From NCBI RefSeq assembly GCF_025965855.1, contig NZ_JAOPWB010000162.1, positions 1 to 64,000 of the forward strand: a DNA stretch of 64,000 bases, in the 5' to 3' direction. Below, in pieces: positions 15,330 through 24,747 of the stretch; the first letter of the stretch is position 1; every line of letters begins with the position of its first letter. The notes beneath the pieces were generated by a model. The model did no database searches, was not told the DNA's origin, and saw nothing but the letters and a program-made list of their open reading frames with translations. The translations under genes and the position numbers were made by a program. The DNA comes from Mycobacterium sp. (lineage in GTDB: Bacteria; Actinomycetota; Actinomycetes; Mycobacteriales; Mycobacteriaceae).

Positions 15330-17489
15330 ATGACCGGCCCAGTAGCCCTTGCGCCCACGCCCACCGGTGAAGTGTGGCCGGGCAAGGCTTATCCGCTGGG
15401 CGCGACCTATGACGGCGCGGGCACCAACTTCGCGGTGTTCAGCGAGGCGGCCGAGCGCGTGGAGCTGTGTCTGTTCGACGCCGACGGCATCGAAAGCCGA
15501 ATCACCCTGCCCGAGGTCGACGGGTTCGTCTGGCACGCCTACGTGCCGAACATCGAACCGGGTCAGCGCTACGGCTATCGCGTTCACGGTCCGTACGACC
15601 CGCAGGCCGGGCTGCGGTGCAATCCGAACAAGCTGTTGCTGGACCCGTACTCCAAGGCCATAGACGGCACATTCGACTGGAACCAGTCGCTGTTCGGCTA
15701 CAACTTCGGAGACCCCGACAGCCGCAACGACGACGACTCCGCCGCCAGCATGCCCAAGTCGGTGGTGATCAGCCCGTACTTCGACTGGGGCAACGACCGC
15801 CCGCCGGACCACCACTACGCCGACACGGTCATCTACGAGGCGCACGTCAAGGGCCTGACGCAGACCCACCCGGACATCCCCGATCAATTGCGCGGAACCT
15901 ACGCGGCCGTGGCGCACCCGGTGATGATCGAGCACCTCAAAACCCTCGGCGTCACCGCGATCGAGCTGATGCCGGTGCACCACTTCGCCAACGACTCGAC
16001 GCTGATCGAGAAGGGCCTCTCGAATTACTGGGGCTACAACACGATTTCGTTCTTCGCGCCCGACCCGAAGTATTCCAGCGCCGCCTCGGCGGGCGGGCAG
16101 GTGCAGGAGTTCAAGGCGATGGTGCGCGCCCTGCACGAGGCCGGCATCGAGGTCATCCTCGACGTGGTCTACAACCACACGGCAGAGGGCAACCATCTGG
16201 GCCCGACGCTGTCCATGCGCGGCATCGACAACGCGGCGTATTACCGGCTCGTCGATGACGACAAGCGCTACTACATGGACTACACCGGCACGGGCAACAG
16301 CCTCAACGTCGGGCATCCGCACGCGCTGCAGCTGATCATGGACTCGCTGCGCTACTGGGTGACCGAGATGCACGTCGACGGCTTCCGTTTCGACCTGGCC
16401 GCGACGCTGGCCCGTGAGTTCTACGACGTCGATCGGCTGGCGACGTTCTTCGAACTCGTGCAACAGGATCCGACGGTCAGCCAGGTCAAGCTCATCGCCG
16501 AGCCGTGGGACGTCGGGCCGGGCGGCTACCAGGTGGGCAATTTCCCGCCGCAGTGGACGGAGTGGAACGGAAAGTACCGCGATACCGTGCGCGACTTCTG
16601 GCGCGGTGAGCCCTCCACCCTCGACGAATTCGCCTACCGGCTGTCCGGATCGGCCGACCTCTACGAGCACACCGCGCGCCGGCCGGTGGCGTCGATCAAC
16701 TTCGTCACCGCCCATGACGGGTTCACGCTGCGCGACCTGGTGTCCTACAACGAAAAGCACAACGAGGCCAACCGCGAGGACAACAACGACGGCGAGAGCC
16801 ACAACCGGTCGTGGAACTGCGGCGTGGAGGGGCCAACTGACGACGAGGGCGGCCCCGGTGTCAATGACCTGCGCGCCCGCCAGCAGCGCAATTTCCTGAC
16901 CACTCTGCTGCTGTCGCAGGGCGTGCCGATGATCTGCCACGGCGACGAGCTGGGTCGCACGCAGAACGGGAACAACAACGGCTACTGCCAGGACAACGAG
17001 CTCACCTGGATCAACTGGGCCAACGCAGACGCGAGCCTGCTGGAGTTCACCCGCGCGGTGTCGGCGCTGCGCGCGAACCACCCGGTGTTCCGCAGGCGCC
17101 GGTTCTTTTCCGGCAAGCCGGTGGGGCGCCGCGGCCAGGACGGCCTGCCCGATATCGCCTGGTTCACCCCCGAGGGCACCGAGATGACCGACGAGGATTG
17201 GGGCGCGGGGTTCGCGAAATCGGTCACGGTGTTTTTCAACGGCCACGGCATCCCCGGTCTCGACGCGCGGGGGCAGCGGGTGCTCGACGACTCCTTCCTG
17301 CTGTGCTTCAACGCCCACCACGAGTCCATCGAGTTCACCCTGCCGCCAAAGGAATTCGGCGCCAGCTGGCATGTCGTGGTATTCACCGGACCCGAGGAGA
17401 CGTCGCCCGCCGACGAAGTGCCCGGCGGAGGGGCGCTGACCGTCGAAGCGCACACGGCCGTGGTGCTGCAGGTCCCCGACGAGGCCTGA
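15330..17489 (+). CDS. glgX: Glycogen debranching enzyme GlgX
   Basis: This 719-residue GH13 enzyme hydrolyses alpha-1,6 branch points in glycogen. An N-terminal CBM48 domain (~20-110) precedes the catalytic barrel. The conserved regions are visible: '[10 protein letters not shown]', nucleophile Asp in '[10 protein letters not shown]', acid Glu in 'LIAEPWDVG', and '[13 protein letters not shown]'. The characteristic '[20 protein letters not shown]' follows. The length is standard for GlgX/TreX. In mycobacteria GlgX usually sits with the trehalose synthases TreY/TreZ; here it stands alone between the dehydrogenase and an SDR, under its own SigF-type promoter. Confidence 0.95.
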   Translation: MTGPVALAPTPTGEVWPGKAYPLGATYDGAGTNFAVFSEAAERVELCLFDADGIESRITLPEVDGFVWHAYVPNIEPGQRYGYRVHGPYDPQAGLRCNPNKLLLDPYSKAIDGTFDWNQSLFGYNFGDPDSRNDDDSAASMPKSVVISPYFDWGNDRPPDHHYADTVIYEAHVKGLTQTHPDIPDQLRGTYAAVAHPVMIEHLKTLGVTAIELMPVHHFANDSTLIEKGLSNYWGYNTISFFAPDPKYSSAASAGGQVQEFKAMVRALHEAGIEVILDVVYNHTAEGNHLGPTLSMRGIDNAAYYRLVDDDKRYYMDYTGTGNSLNVGHPHALQLIMDSLRYWVTEMHVDGFRFDLAATLAREFYDVDRLATFFELVQQDPTVSQVKLIAEPWDVGPGGYQVGNFPPQWTEWNGKYRDTVRDFWRGEPSTLDEFAYRLSGSADLYEHTARRPVASINFVTAHDGFTLRDLVSYNEKHNEANREDNNDGESHNRSWNCGVEGPTDDEGGPGVNDLRARQQRNFLTTLLLSQGVPMICHGDELGRTQNGNNNGYCQDNELTWINWANADASLLEFTRAVSALRANHPVFRRRRFFSGKPVGRRGQDGLPDIAWFTPEGTEMTDEDWGAGFAKSVTVFFNGHGIPGLDARGQRVLDDSFLLCFNAHHESIEFTLPPKEFGASWHVVVFTGPEETSPADEVPGGGALTVEAHTAVVLQVPDEA

Positions 17490-17581
17490 GCCGGTTGCCG
17501 CAAATCCGCCCGACAGTTACGCAGCCCGCCGCTGGTAGATACGCTGTGGCTGCAGCGGGCTCGTTACAGGAGAGGGCGGAT

Positions 17582-18361
17582 ATGTCAAGGACAGTGGTGG
17601 TTGGCGCCTCGAGCGGACTGGGGCGCTGCATTGGCGTCGGCCTGGCGCAACGCGGCGATAAGGTCGCGCTGCTCGCCCGGCGCCGCGAGCGCATCGAGGT
17701 CGCGGCGAAGGAGGCGGGACCGGCTGCGATCGCCGTCGAATGCGATGTCACCGACGAGGCCTCCTGCCGGTCGGCGATCGGCGCCGCCGCGGACGCGCTC
17801 GGCGGGATCGACAACCTCGTCTACACGCCGGCCGTCGGGCCACTCGTGCGAATGGTCGACACGGACGCCGAGACGTGGCGGCGGATCTTCGATACCAACG
17901 TCATCGGCGCGGCGCTGGTGACGGCGGCCGCGGTGCCACACCTGACGGCCTCCGCGGGCAAGGCGGTCTACCTCTCCTCCGACGCGGGCACGTTCGGGCC
18001 GCCCTGGCCGGGTCTCGGGGGGTACGGCGTCAGCAAGGCGGCCCTCGAGCGACTCGTCGAGGCCTGGCGGGCCGAGCACCCGGACATCGGCTTCACCTGC
18101 CTCATCGTGGGGGAGTGCGGGGGCGGCGAGGGCGACGCGGCGACGGGCATGACCACCGGCTGGGACGCCGAACTGGCCATGAAGGCCGTCCCGCTGTGGG
18201 CCTCCCGCGGCTGCATGCCCGGCAAGCTGATGCCGGTCGAGGACCTCATCGACGTGGTCCACTTGATCCTGGGCACCCATGCGTCGACGTCGATGCCGGT
18301 CGTGGTCGCCAGGGGAGCTCCCGCCAGCCCCGCGGCGTTCGCGGAGTCCGCCCAGTCCTAA
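17582..18361 (+). CDS. Short-chain dehydrogenase/reductase
   Basis: This 259-residue SDR has the cofactor turn '[13 protein letters not shown]' at residues ~5-17, '[10 protein letters not shown]' in place of the usual NNAG, Ser in 'VYLSSDAG', and the catalytic 'YGVSKAALE'. '[11 protein letters not shown]' after strand 2 suggests NADP(H). The start follows AGGAGAGGGCGGAT. It has its own gap from glgX (92 bases) and ends 4 bases into the convergent aldo/keto reductase gene. The substrate is unknown. Confidence 0.82.
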   Translation: MSRTVVVGASSGLGRCIGVGLAQRGDKVALLARRRERIEVAAKEAGPAAIAVECDVTDEASCRSAIGAAADALGGIDNLVYTPAVGPLVRMVDTDAETWRRIFDTNVIGAALVTAAAVPHLTASAGKAVYLSSDAGTFGPPWPGLGGYGVSKAALERLVEAWRAEHPDIGFTCLIVGECGGGEGDAATGMTTGWDAELAMKAVPLWASRGCMPGKLMPVEDLIDVVHLILGTHASTSMPVVVARGAPASPAAFAESAQS

Positions 18362-19326
18362 CGCGCCAACTTCTCGCGGACTTTGTCGACCAGGAAGCGC
18401 CCGTACGACGCCGGCCGGAACGCGCGCGCCGCGCCGGTGAGGGCCTCGCGAGAATCCGGGGGTAGCTCGATGTCGGCGGCGGCCACGTTGAACTCGAGCT
18501 GCTCGACGCTGGAGGCACCGGGGATGGCCACCACTCCCGGCAGGCTGATCAGCCAGGCCAGCGCCACCTGCGCCGGCTTGGCGTCGACCTGCGCCGCGAC
18601 ATCGCGCAACGTCTGCAGGAGCGGCTCGATGCGGCGCAGGTTCTCGGTGCCGAACAGCGGGTTCACGGCGCGAACGCCACCGGGGCGGTTGTCCAGGCCG
18701 TACTTGCCGCCCAGCAGCCCCTGCGCCAGCGGGCTGTAGGCGATCACGATGCGGTTCTCGCGCTCGGCGAAGGGCACCAGGTCCTCCAGCGCCCCGGCGT
18801 GGGCGAGCGAAAAATGCACCTGGTTGCTGATGACCGGCCGCCCGAGCGCGGCGTCGGCCTTTCGCCATCGCGCCAGCGAGTAGTTGGAAACGCCGGCGGC
18901 CCCGATCTTTCCGCCGTCGAGCAGGTCGCGCATCCCCGGCATGATCACCGAATCGGGGACCACCGGGTTGGGCTGGTGGATCTGGTACAGCGGGATGCGG
19001 TCGAGCCCCAGCCGCCGCGCGCTGGCGCGCTCGCGCTGCTTGATCACGGCGGGGAAGGGGGCCACCGGGAAGACCTTGGTGGCCACCGCGACCTCGGCGC
19101 GCTCGTCGCCGAGCGCCTCGCCGAGGATCCGCTCGCTCTTGCCCAGCCCGTATATCTCGGCGGTGTCGAACAGGGTCACCCCCAGGGCGCGGGCCCGCCG
19201 CACGATGTCCCGCGCGGCGCCCGACGCGTATCCCTCCCCGTAGCCCCACTCGCGCGACCCGAACTGCCACGTGCCCAGGCCGATTCGGCTGACCCGTCCG
19301 ACCCCGTCGACGTCAAGATATTTCAT
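18358..19326 (-). CDS. Aldo/keto reductase
   Basis: This 322-residue NADPH-dependent reductase has an (alpha/beta)8 barrel. The catalytic tetrad can be read as Asp and Tyr in 'FDTAEIYG', Lys in 'VATKVF' and His in 'YQIHQPNP'. The C-terminal cofactor region is '[19 protein letters not shown]'. It belongs to the bacterial AKR group related to general stress and YhdN-like proteins. It starts with ATG at 19326 and its stop codon overlaps that of the convergent SDR, so the two genes share terminal sequence. Confidence 0.85.
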   Translation of the reverse strand: MKYLDVDGVGRVSRIGLGTWQFGSREWGYGEGYASGAARDIVRRARALGVTLFDTAEIYGLGKSERILGEALGDERAEVAVATKVFPVAPFPAVIKQRERASARRLGLDRIPLYQIHQPNPVVPDSVIMPGMRDLLDGGKIGAAGVSNYSLARWRKADAALGRPVISNQVHFSLAHAGALEDLVPFAERENRIVIAYSPLAQGLLGGKYGLDNRPGGVRAVNPLFGTENLRRIEPLLQTLRDVAAQVDAKPAQVALAWLISLPGVVAIPGASSVEQLEFNVAAADIELPPDSREALTGAARAFRPASYGRFLVDKVREKLAR

Positions 19327-19411
19327 GAGACCACCCTACTGGGGCGCCGAGTGTGGGCTGAGTACGGGAACCGCCCCTTGAATTCGTCCACGGGCCCGGC
19401 TCGGACTCGCC

Positions 19412-20407
19412 TCAGCCGGGAATCTTGTTGAGCGCGTAGTTCGCGATGCTCACGGCCGATTGCCGGGGACGGACGGCGTCGGTGGTGCCGCTGTAGGAGA
19501 CGTACAGGTCCACGACGACATTGGCTTTGGCCGCGACCGCGCGCGCGGAGCGCACCTGCAGACCCTTCGGCGCCAGATCCATCGTGGTGATGCCGTTGCC
19601 GGCATCGGCCGGAGCGCTCAGGGCGAACGGGATCGCTCCCGCCTCGGGGATCGTCACGCTCACCGTCGTGCCGCCGCACTGGCGCCATCCGTCCAGCAGC
19701 TTCTGCAGTTGTGATTGGGCAGCCGGCGCATCACGAAACGCCGCGACGGCCTGGATCACCTGGACCGACTTGAGCAGGCTGCGCGTGTCGGAGAATTCCG
19801 CCGCGTGGTAGCCGAAGATGGCATCGACGTTGTAGGCGTCGGGTGTGCCCGGGGCGATGCTTCCCCAGCACTCCGGACGGTCGATGGTTCCTTCCCGGTC
19901 GGACCTGGCCGGATGGTCCCACGTCTGGCCCGCGTCGAGGTTCTGGTCGTCGGTGATGGTCTTCAGGTCGCCGAGGCCGGGCAAGACCGTGGCGATGGCG
20001 TCCGGCGCAACCGTGGGGCCCGGGGGCGCCGCGGCGGTGGTGACGGGTGCCGCCGGGTGGCTCGACGTGGATGTGAACGCGGCCAGGGTGGCCCATGCGA
20101 CCAGGGTGAGGACCGCGAGGCTGACGAACGCGTACGACAGCGCCACCCCGGCCAGCGCGCGGTTTCGGCCGAGCTCACCCGTGCGGCGGATCTGCGCGAG
20201 CGCCAGGTGTCCCAGAACCGCACCGACGGGCGGGGACGCGAACGCGAACACCAAAGACTGCGTGGCCAACGGGTTGACGGGCGGGCGGTAAGGCTGTGCG
20301 GGCGGTGGTGTGACGACCGGCGGTTGCACCGGCGGGCCGGCGGGTGGCATGCGACCGAGCGGGTCGTAGCTCAGCGGGCCGTACCCGTACGGATCCTGAG
20401 GATTCAC
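19412..20407 (-). CDS. DUF4190 membrane protein with PknH-type extracellular sensor domain
   Basis: This 331-residue protein has a proline/tyrosine-rich cytoplasmic head (residues 1-48, 'YGYGPLSYDPLGRMPPAGPP') and two hydrophobic segments (~52-75 and ~85-112, DUF4190 type). An extracellular domain (~130-331) has the cysteine/tryptophan pattern of the PknH sensor ('ECWGSIAP', 'WRQCGGTTV', 'VDLYVSYSG'). There is no kinase domain. Such proteins are common in mycobacteria and are thought to sense an external ligand. The GTG at 20407 is preceded by AAGGAGG. The 210-base region upstream (20408-20617) has a TACATT -10-like element and no gene. Confidence 0.78.
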   Translation of the reverse strand: MNPQDPYGYGPLSYDPLGRMPPAGPPVQPPVVTPPPAQPYRPPVNPLATQSLVFAFASPPVGAVLGHLALAQIRRTGELGRNRALAGVALSYAFVSLAVLTLVAWATLAAFTSTSSHPAAPVTTAAAPPGPTVAPDAIATVLPGLGDLKTITDDQNLDAGQTWDHPARSDREGTIDRPECWGSIAPGTPDAYNVDAIFGYHAAEFSDTRSLLKSVQVIQAVAAFRDAPAAQSQLQKLLDGWRQCGGTTVSVTIPEAGAIPFALSAPADAGNGITTMDLAPKGLQVRSARAVAAKANVVVDLYVSYSGTTDAVRPRQSAVSIANYALNKIPG

Positions 20408-20617
20408 GCCAGTGGCCTCCTTAGCCCGGCAGCCTGCCCAGAATGTAGCCGAACGGTGGCGCGCCGTCGAAACGACAATTTCTATAAGTCCACGTTTGAG
20501 AAACCCGTGGCCGGATAGGTGCGCACGGTGGGTTTTCTCGTCGAGGCGCGTTGACCTGTCGCAACCCGGATTGCGCCAAGCCGCGGACCGGAATCGTGTT
20601 GTGCGGTAAGGACTTTC

Positions 20618-20983
20618 TCAGCAACGGCTCCGGCGGCGGAAACTCTTCGCCGTCGCGGGCGCAGCGTCGGTGAAATTCGGTTGAGCGAGCCGGAATCGAT
20701 CGATCAGGTGCGATAGTGTGCGCAGTTCGTTGCGCAGCGCGTCGAACGTGCGCTCGTCCGAGTCGTCGAGCCGACCCAGCGAGCTGTAGTGCACCAGGCG
20801 TCGCAGCCGCCCGGCCAGCACGGTGCCCCACCTGATGCTGAAGTCGTAGCGCTGGCCTTCGCTGATCGGCGCTTCGTCGTCCTGCTTCGCGAGTTCCCTG
20901 AGCGCCCGGATCTGTCCGCTGATCAGTTCGACGTCGTTGTCGATCTCGACCGCCGCCCGTGCGGGATTTCGTGTCGCGCTCAT
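20618..20983 (-). CDS. Hypothetical helical protein
   Basis: This 121-residue soluble protein is predicted to be mostly alpha-helical and is not recognised as a named family. The body reads 'IDNDVELISGQIRALRELAKQ', then 'RYDFSIRWGTVLAGRLRRLVHYSSLGRLDDSDERTFDALRNELRTLSHLIDRFR', and ends in a short basic tail. The ATG at 20983 is set by GAGGAGG directly upstream. The 297-base region to the hemerythrin gene (20984-21280) contains that gene's SigF-type promoter and no other gene that I can support. Confidence 0.6.
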   Translation of the reverse strand: MSATRNPARAAVEIDNDVELISGQIRALRELAKQDDEAPISEGQRYDFSIRWGTVLAGRLRRLVHYSSLGRLDDSDERTFDALRNELRTLSHLIDRFRLAQPNFTDAAPATAKSFRRRSRC

Positions 20984-21197
20984 CGGTTCCTCCTCTGCGT
21001 CAGCCCCGCACCCACGGGCCACCACACAACGCGGGGCGCGCTCTTTAACGCCGTCCCGGGGCCGTACAGCCTCCCACGACCGCGCCGAGGGCGCACCCCG
21101 CCCCTAAACGTCGCAGCCGTCGAGTCCAGCGGCTCACTCGGGAGAATTACCCCGATCGGCGCACATCACACGTGTTTTTCTTGCCGCGACGCACGTC

Positions 21198-21222
21198 GTT
21201 TGGTGGCCGCGTCGGTCGGGTA
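21198..21222 (+). promoter_or_regulatory. SigF-type promoter of the hemerythrin-udgX operon
   Basis: GTTT (21198-21201), 16 bases, GGGTA (21218-21222): an exact match to the SigF pattern, 58 bases before the hemerythrin start at 21281. Confidence 0.6.
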
Positions 21223-21280
21223 GCCGCTACAGAGCGCGCAACAGCCCGCGCGCGGATGTGTAATCAGAGGGAGAGACATC

Positions 21281-21841
21281 ATGGCTCAGGCCGCCATAAA
21301 ATCGCGCTCCGATGTAGTCGACTTCCTGGTCAGTCAGCACGAGCAGATCAAGTCGATGTTCGCCGAAACCCTGTCGGCCTCCGGGAAAGAACGAGAGAAA
21401 GCGTTCGTCGAACTCCGGCGCTTGCTCGCGGTGCACGAGACCGCCGAGGAGGAAGTCGTTCACCCGCGCGCCAAGCGGAAGATCGCCGACGGTGCCGCGG
21501 TGGTGGACAAGCGACTGGAGGAGGAGCACGAGGCCAAGACGGTCCTGCAGAAGCTGGAAAAGCTCGACGTCGACAGCGAGGAGTTCACCCGCCACCTGAC
21601 GGAGCTCCGCGACGCCGTTATCGAGCACGCCGAGCACGAGGAGAAGGACGAGTTCGCCAAGCTGGGCGAGGAATTGAGCGACGAGGAGCTGGCGAGGATG
21701 GGCCGCGCCGCCAAGCTCGCCGAAGCGATCGCCCCCACCCGGCCGCACCCGGGCGTCGAATCCCAGGCCGCCAACCTGACCGCGGGCCCGTTCGCGGCGA
21801 TGATGGACCGGGCGCGCGACGCCATCATGGGCAAGGGCTGA
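21281..21841 (+). CDS. Hemerythrin HHE-domain protein
   Basis: This 186-residue protein has a four-helix di-iron hemerythrin fold at residues ~10-140. Candidate iron ligands are in 'LVSQHEQIK', 'LLAVHETAEEEVVHP', 'LEEEHEAKT' and 'VIEHAEHEEKDEF'. The C-terminal ~45 residues are a low-complexity linker. Mycobacterial hemerythrin-like proteins bind O2 or NO and affect peroxide or NO tolerance; in M. smegmatis some belong to the SigF regulon, which fits the promoter upstream. GAGGGAGAGA precedes the ATG. The udgX gene follows after 14 bases, so the two are probably one transcript. Confidence 0.85.
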   Translation: MAQAAIKSRSDVVDFLVSQHEQIKSMFAETLSASGKEREKAFVELRRLLAVHETAEEEVVHPRAKRKIADGAAVVDKRLEEEHEAKTVLQKLEKLDVDSEEFTRHLTELRDAVIEHAEHEEKDEFAKLGEELSDEELARMGRAAKLAEAIAPTRPHPGVESQAANLTAGPFAAMMDRARDAIMGKG

Positions 21842-21855
21842 TCCTGGCCTGAACC

Positions 21856-22515
21856 ATGGCCGCGCCAAAAACGCCAAAAACCAGCGCCGCGCGCTACCTG
21901 CCGCAGGATCGCGGACTGGATTCCCTGAAAGCCGCGGCCGAGCGCTGCCACGGTTGCCCGTTATTTGCCGACGCCACCCAAACGGTGTTCGGTCACGGGC
22001 ACCGGGGCGCGCCCATCATGCTGGTGGGCGAGCAGCCGGGGGACCAGGAGGACCGTGCCGGCCTGCCCTTCGTCGGGCCCGCGGGGCGGTTGCTGGCCCG
22101 GGCGCTCGACGACGCCGACATCGACCCGACGCTGACGTATCAGACCAACGCCGTCAAACATTTCAAGTTCACCCGTAAGGGCAAGCGGCGGATACACCAG
22201 AAACCGACCCGCACCGAAGTCGTCGCGTGCCGGCCGTGGCTCATCGCCGAGATCGAGGCGGTGCGGCCCCAGGTGATCGTCTGCCTCGGTGCCACCGCCG
22301 CGCAATCGCTTCTCGGAGCGGCCTTTCGGGTGTCCGCCCAGCGTGGCGAGGTCATCCAGCTGCCCGCCGCGGTCGACGTCGAATTAACGCCCGAGCCGAT
22401 CGTGGTCGCAACCGTGCACCCGTCGTCGGTGCTGCGCGATCGCAGCGAATCCCGCGACGAGGCCTACAAGCTATTCGTCGACGACCTGCGCAGCGTGCGC
22501 TCGCGGCTCGGCTAG
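21856..22515 (+). CDS. udgX: UdgX-type uracil-DNA glycosylase
   Basis: This 219-residue member of the family 4-like uracil-DNA glycosylase superfamily has a 4Fe-4S cluster site (Cys31 and Cys34 in 'CHGCPLF' plus later cysteines) and motif A 'GEQPGDQEDRAGLPFVGPAGR'. The UdgX-specific loop is 'KGKRRIHQKPTR' with His114. In characterised M. smegmatis UdgX, the matching His of KRRIH forms a permanent covalent bond with the sugar after uracil release. Motif 3 is 'TVHPSSVLR'. It therefore should bind uracil in DNA irreversibly rather than turn over. It is co-transcribed with hemerythrin. Confidence 0.92.
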   Translation: MAAPKTPKTSAARYLPQDRGLDSLKAAAERCHGCPLFADATQTVFGHGHRGAPIMLVGEQPGDQEDRAGLPFVGPAGRLLARALDDADIDPTLTYQTNAVKHFKFTRKGKRRIHQKPTRTEVVACRPWLIAEIEAVRPQVIVCLGATAAQSLLGAAFRVSAQRGEVIQLPAAVDVELTPEPIVVATVHPSSVLRDRSESRDEAYKLFVDDLRSVRSRLG

Positions 22516-22607
22516 GCCTTCGATTTTTTGGGCGAGGACCTACGCGATGTGCATCGGCGGTCGGTCGGTGGCGAGGCCGCGAATCTGGGTGCGGCAACTG
22601 AATCCCG

Positions 22608-24401
22608 TCAATTGTTCTTGTGCGGCAGGAACTCCTGCGCCTTGGTTTTCAGGCCCACCTTGACGAAGCCGACGCGATCCTCGTCACCGGACAGCACCGC
22701 GGCGGTGGCCGCCTTGAACTGATCCCAGGTGGCGTGCGGCGGAATCGGCGGCATGTCTGGATCGGTGTAGACGTCCAAGACGGTGGGACGGTCCGCGGAC
22801 AAGGCGTTGCGCCAGGCATTCCCGAGTTCGTCGGCGTCCTTGATGGCCATCGCGTTAAGGCCGAGGCTGGCGGCGAAGCCGGCGAAGTCGACGTCGGGAA
22901 GGTTCTGGGATTCCGCGAATTTCGGCGCGCCGGCCATCGCTCGCATCTCCCAGGTGACCTGGTTCAGGTCGTTGTTGTGCAGGATTGCGACGATCAGGCG
23001 GGGATCGTCCCACTCCTGCCAGTACCGCTTGACCGTGATGAGTTCGGCCATGCCGTTCATTTGCATGGCGCCGTCACCGCTGAACACGATGACGGGTCGT
23101 TCCGGGTGGCCGAACTTCGCGCCGATGCCGTACGGGACACCGGGACCCATCGTCGCAAGGGTGCCCGACAGCGAGCCCCGAATGTTGCCACGGAACCGCA
23201 GGTTTCGCGCATACCAGTTGGCCGCCGAACCGGAATCGGCCGTGACGACGGCGTTGTCGGGCAGCTGCGAGGATAGCTCGGAGAACAACCGCATGGGGTT
23301 GATCGGATCGGCGCTGACTTTCGCTTCCATGTCCATGGTTTCCCACCAGCGCGCCACTTTGGCCTCGATGGCGTCGCGCCAACCCCGGTCCTCCTTGCGG
23401 CGCAGGTGTGGAATCAGTGCCCGAAGCGCGGCTTTCGCGTCGGAAACGAGGTTGACCTCGTAGGGGTATCGCATGCCGATGAACCGGCCGTCGACATCGA
23501 TCTGCACGGCGCGGCACTGCCCGAACTCCGGCAGGAATTGCGTGTAGGGGAAATTGGACCCAACCGTGAGCAGGGTGTCGCAGTCGCGCATCAGCTCGTA
23601 GCTCGGCCGGGTTCCCAGCAAGCCGATCGAGCCGGTGACCCAAGGCAATTCGTCACTCAACACGTCCTTGCCCAGCAGCGCCTTGGCCGCCCCGGCCCCG
23701 AGCAGATCGGCGACCTCGGCCAGCTCCTCGTGCGCCCCGCGCGCGCCGGACCCTACCAGCATGGCGACCTTTTTTCCGTCGTTGAGCACCTGAGCCGCGC
23801 GCTTGACCGCGGCGTCGTCGGGAACGACCGCCGGCCACTCGATGCCCAGACTCGAGGGCACCATCTTGAAGGCGTGGGTGGGTGGCGAATAGGGCAGCTC
23901 CTGCACGTCGGCCGGGATGATCAGGGCCGTGGGCGCGCGCTGGGCCATGGCCACCCGGATCGCGCGGTCCAACACGTTGGGTAACTGCTCTGGGACAGTG
24001 ACCATTTGAACGTAGTCACTGGCAACGTCCTTATACAGACTGAGCAGGTCCACCTCCTGCTGATAAGACCCGCCCATGGCGCTGCGGTTTGTCTGACCGA
24101 CTATCGCCACGACGGGCACGTGGTCGAGTTTGGCGTCGTAAAGACCGTTGAGCAGGTGAATCGCGCCGGGGCCCGACGTGGCCATACATATGCCGACCCG
24201 ATCGGTGAACTTGGCGTACCCCACCGCCTCGAACGCGCTCATCTCTTCGTGACGCGACTGGATGAACTTGGGCCGGTTGTCGGCGCGCCCGAATGCGGCG
24301 AGGATCCCGTTGATGCCGTCGCCCGGATAGCCGTACACATGCTCAACGCCCCACGCCCGCAGTCGCTCCAGCAGGTAGTCCGAGACCTCTTGTTTAGACA
24401 T
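22608..24401 (-). CDS. Thiamine pyrophosphate-dependent enzyme, pyruvate oxidase/acetolactate synthase-like
   Basis: This 597-residue TPP enzyme has the normal three domains. The N-terminal PYR domain carries the catalytic Glu in 'QSRHEEMSAFEAVGYAK'. The central domain is ~190-330. The C-terminal PP domain has the TPP/Mg motif starting 'GDGAMQMNGMAEL' and ending 'HNNDLNQ'. Overall it resembles the pyruvate oxidase (PoxB)-like branch ('YGYPGDGINGI' start) more than biosynthetic acetolactate synthase, so a pyruvate-decarboxylating stress role is the best guess. AGGAGGGCAACC precedes the ATG. The 346-base upstream gap (24402-24747) holds a GGGTAT -10-like element without a GTTT partner and no gene. 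Confidence 0.85.
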   Translation of the reverse strand: MSKQEVSDYLLERLRAWGVEHVYGYPGDGINGILAAFGRADNRPKFIQSRHEEMSAFEAVGYAKFTDRVGICMATSGPGAIHLLNGLYDAKLDHVPVVAIVGQTNRSAMGGSYQQEVDLLSLYKDVASDYVQMVTVPEQLPNVLDRAIRVAMAQRAPTALIIPADVQELPYSPPTHAFKMVPSSLGIEWPAVVPDDAAVKRAAQVLNDGKKVAMLVGSGARGAHEELAEVADLLGAGAAKALLGKDVLSDELPWVTGSIGLLGTRPSYELMRDCDTLLTVGSNFPYTQFLPEFGQCRAVQIDVDGRFIGMRYPYEVNLVSDAKAALRALIPHLRRKEDRGWRDAIEAKVARWWETMDMEAKVSADPINPMRLFSELSSQLPDNAVVTADSGSAANWYARNLRFRGNIRGSLSGTLATMGPGVPYGIGAKFGHPERPVIVFSGDGAMQMNGMAELITVKRYWQEWDDPRLIVAILHNNDLNQVTWEMRAMAGAPKFAESQNLPDVDFAGFAASLGLNAMAIKDADELGNAWRNALSADRPTVLDVYTDPDMPPIPPHATWDQFKAATAAVLSGDEDRVGFVKVGLKTKAQEFLPHKNN

Positions 24402-24747
24402 TGGTTGCCCTCCTAGGCGGACGGTTGGGGTGGCGTCGGGCGCGCGAGTGGTCGCCCGCGTCGGCTTGTTCGTCGCGCCGAACGGGCCCGGGGCGCCATG
24501 GGTTCGACGGTCCGGGCAGCGACGTCACGCGTGGGAAACCGCAGGTGGGCCCAGTTACAACCACAACCCGGCCTCCGTGCGGCTTCGGCACACAACCCCC
24601 GGCATACCCGGAATCGTGATCCTTATGCCTGCATCGGTCGGTCGGGCGTTGGTCCGCCACCATAGCAACGCCGAAGCAATTGCTGGTTTCGGGCCATTTC
24701 ACGTTTTCGGAGACGCTTGTCCCCCGGGCCTGCGTAGCCGAGCGACG

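Noticed and set aside
15168-17453. 761-codon open frame opposite glgX
   Set aside because: GlgX on the plus strand has all catalytic motifs; the minus frame is composition-driven.
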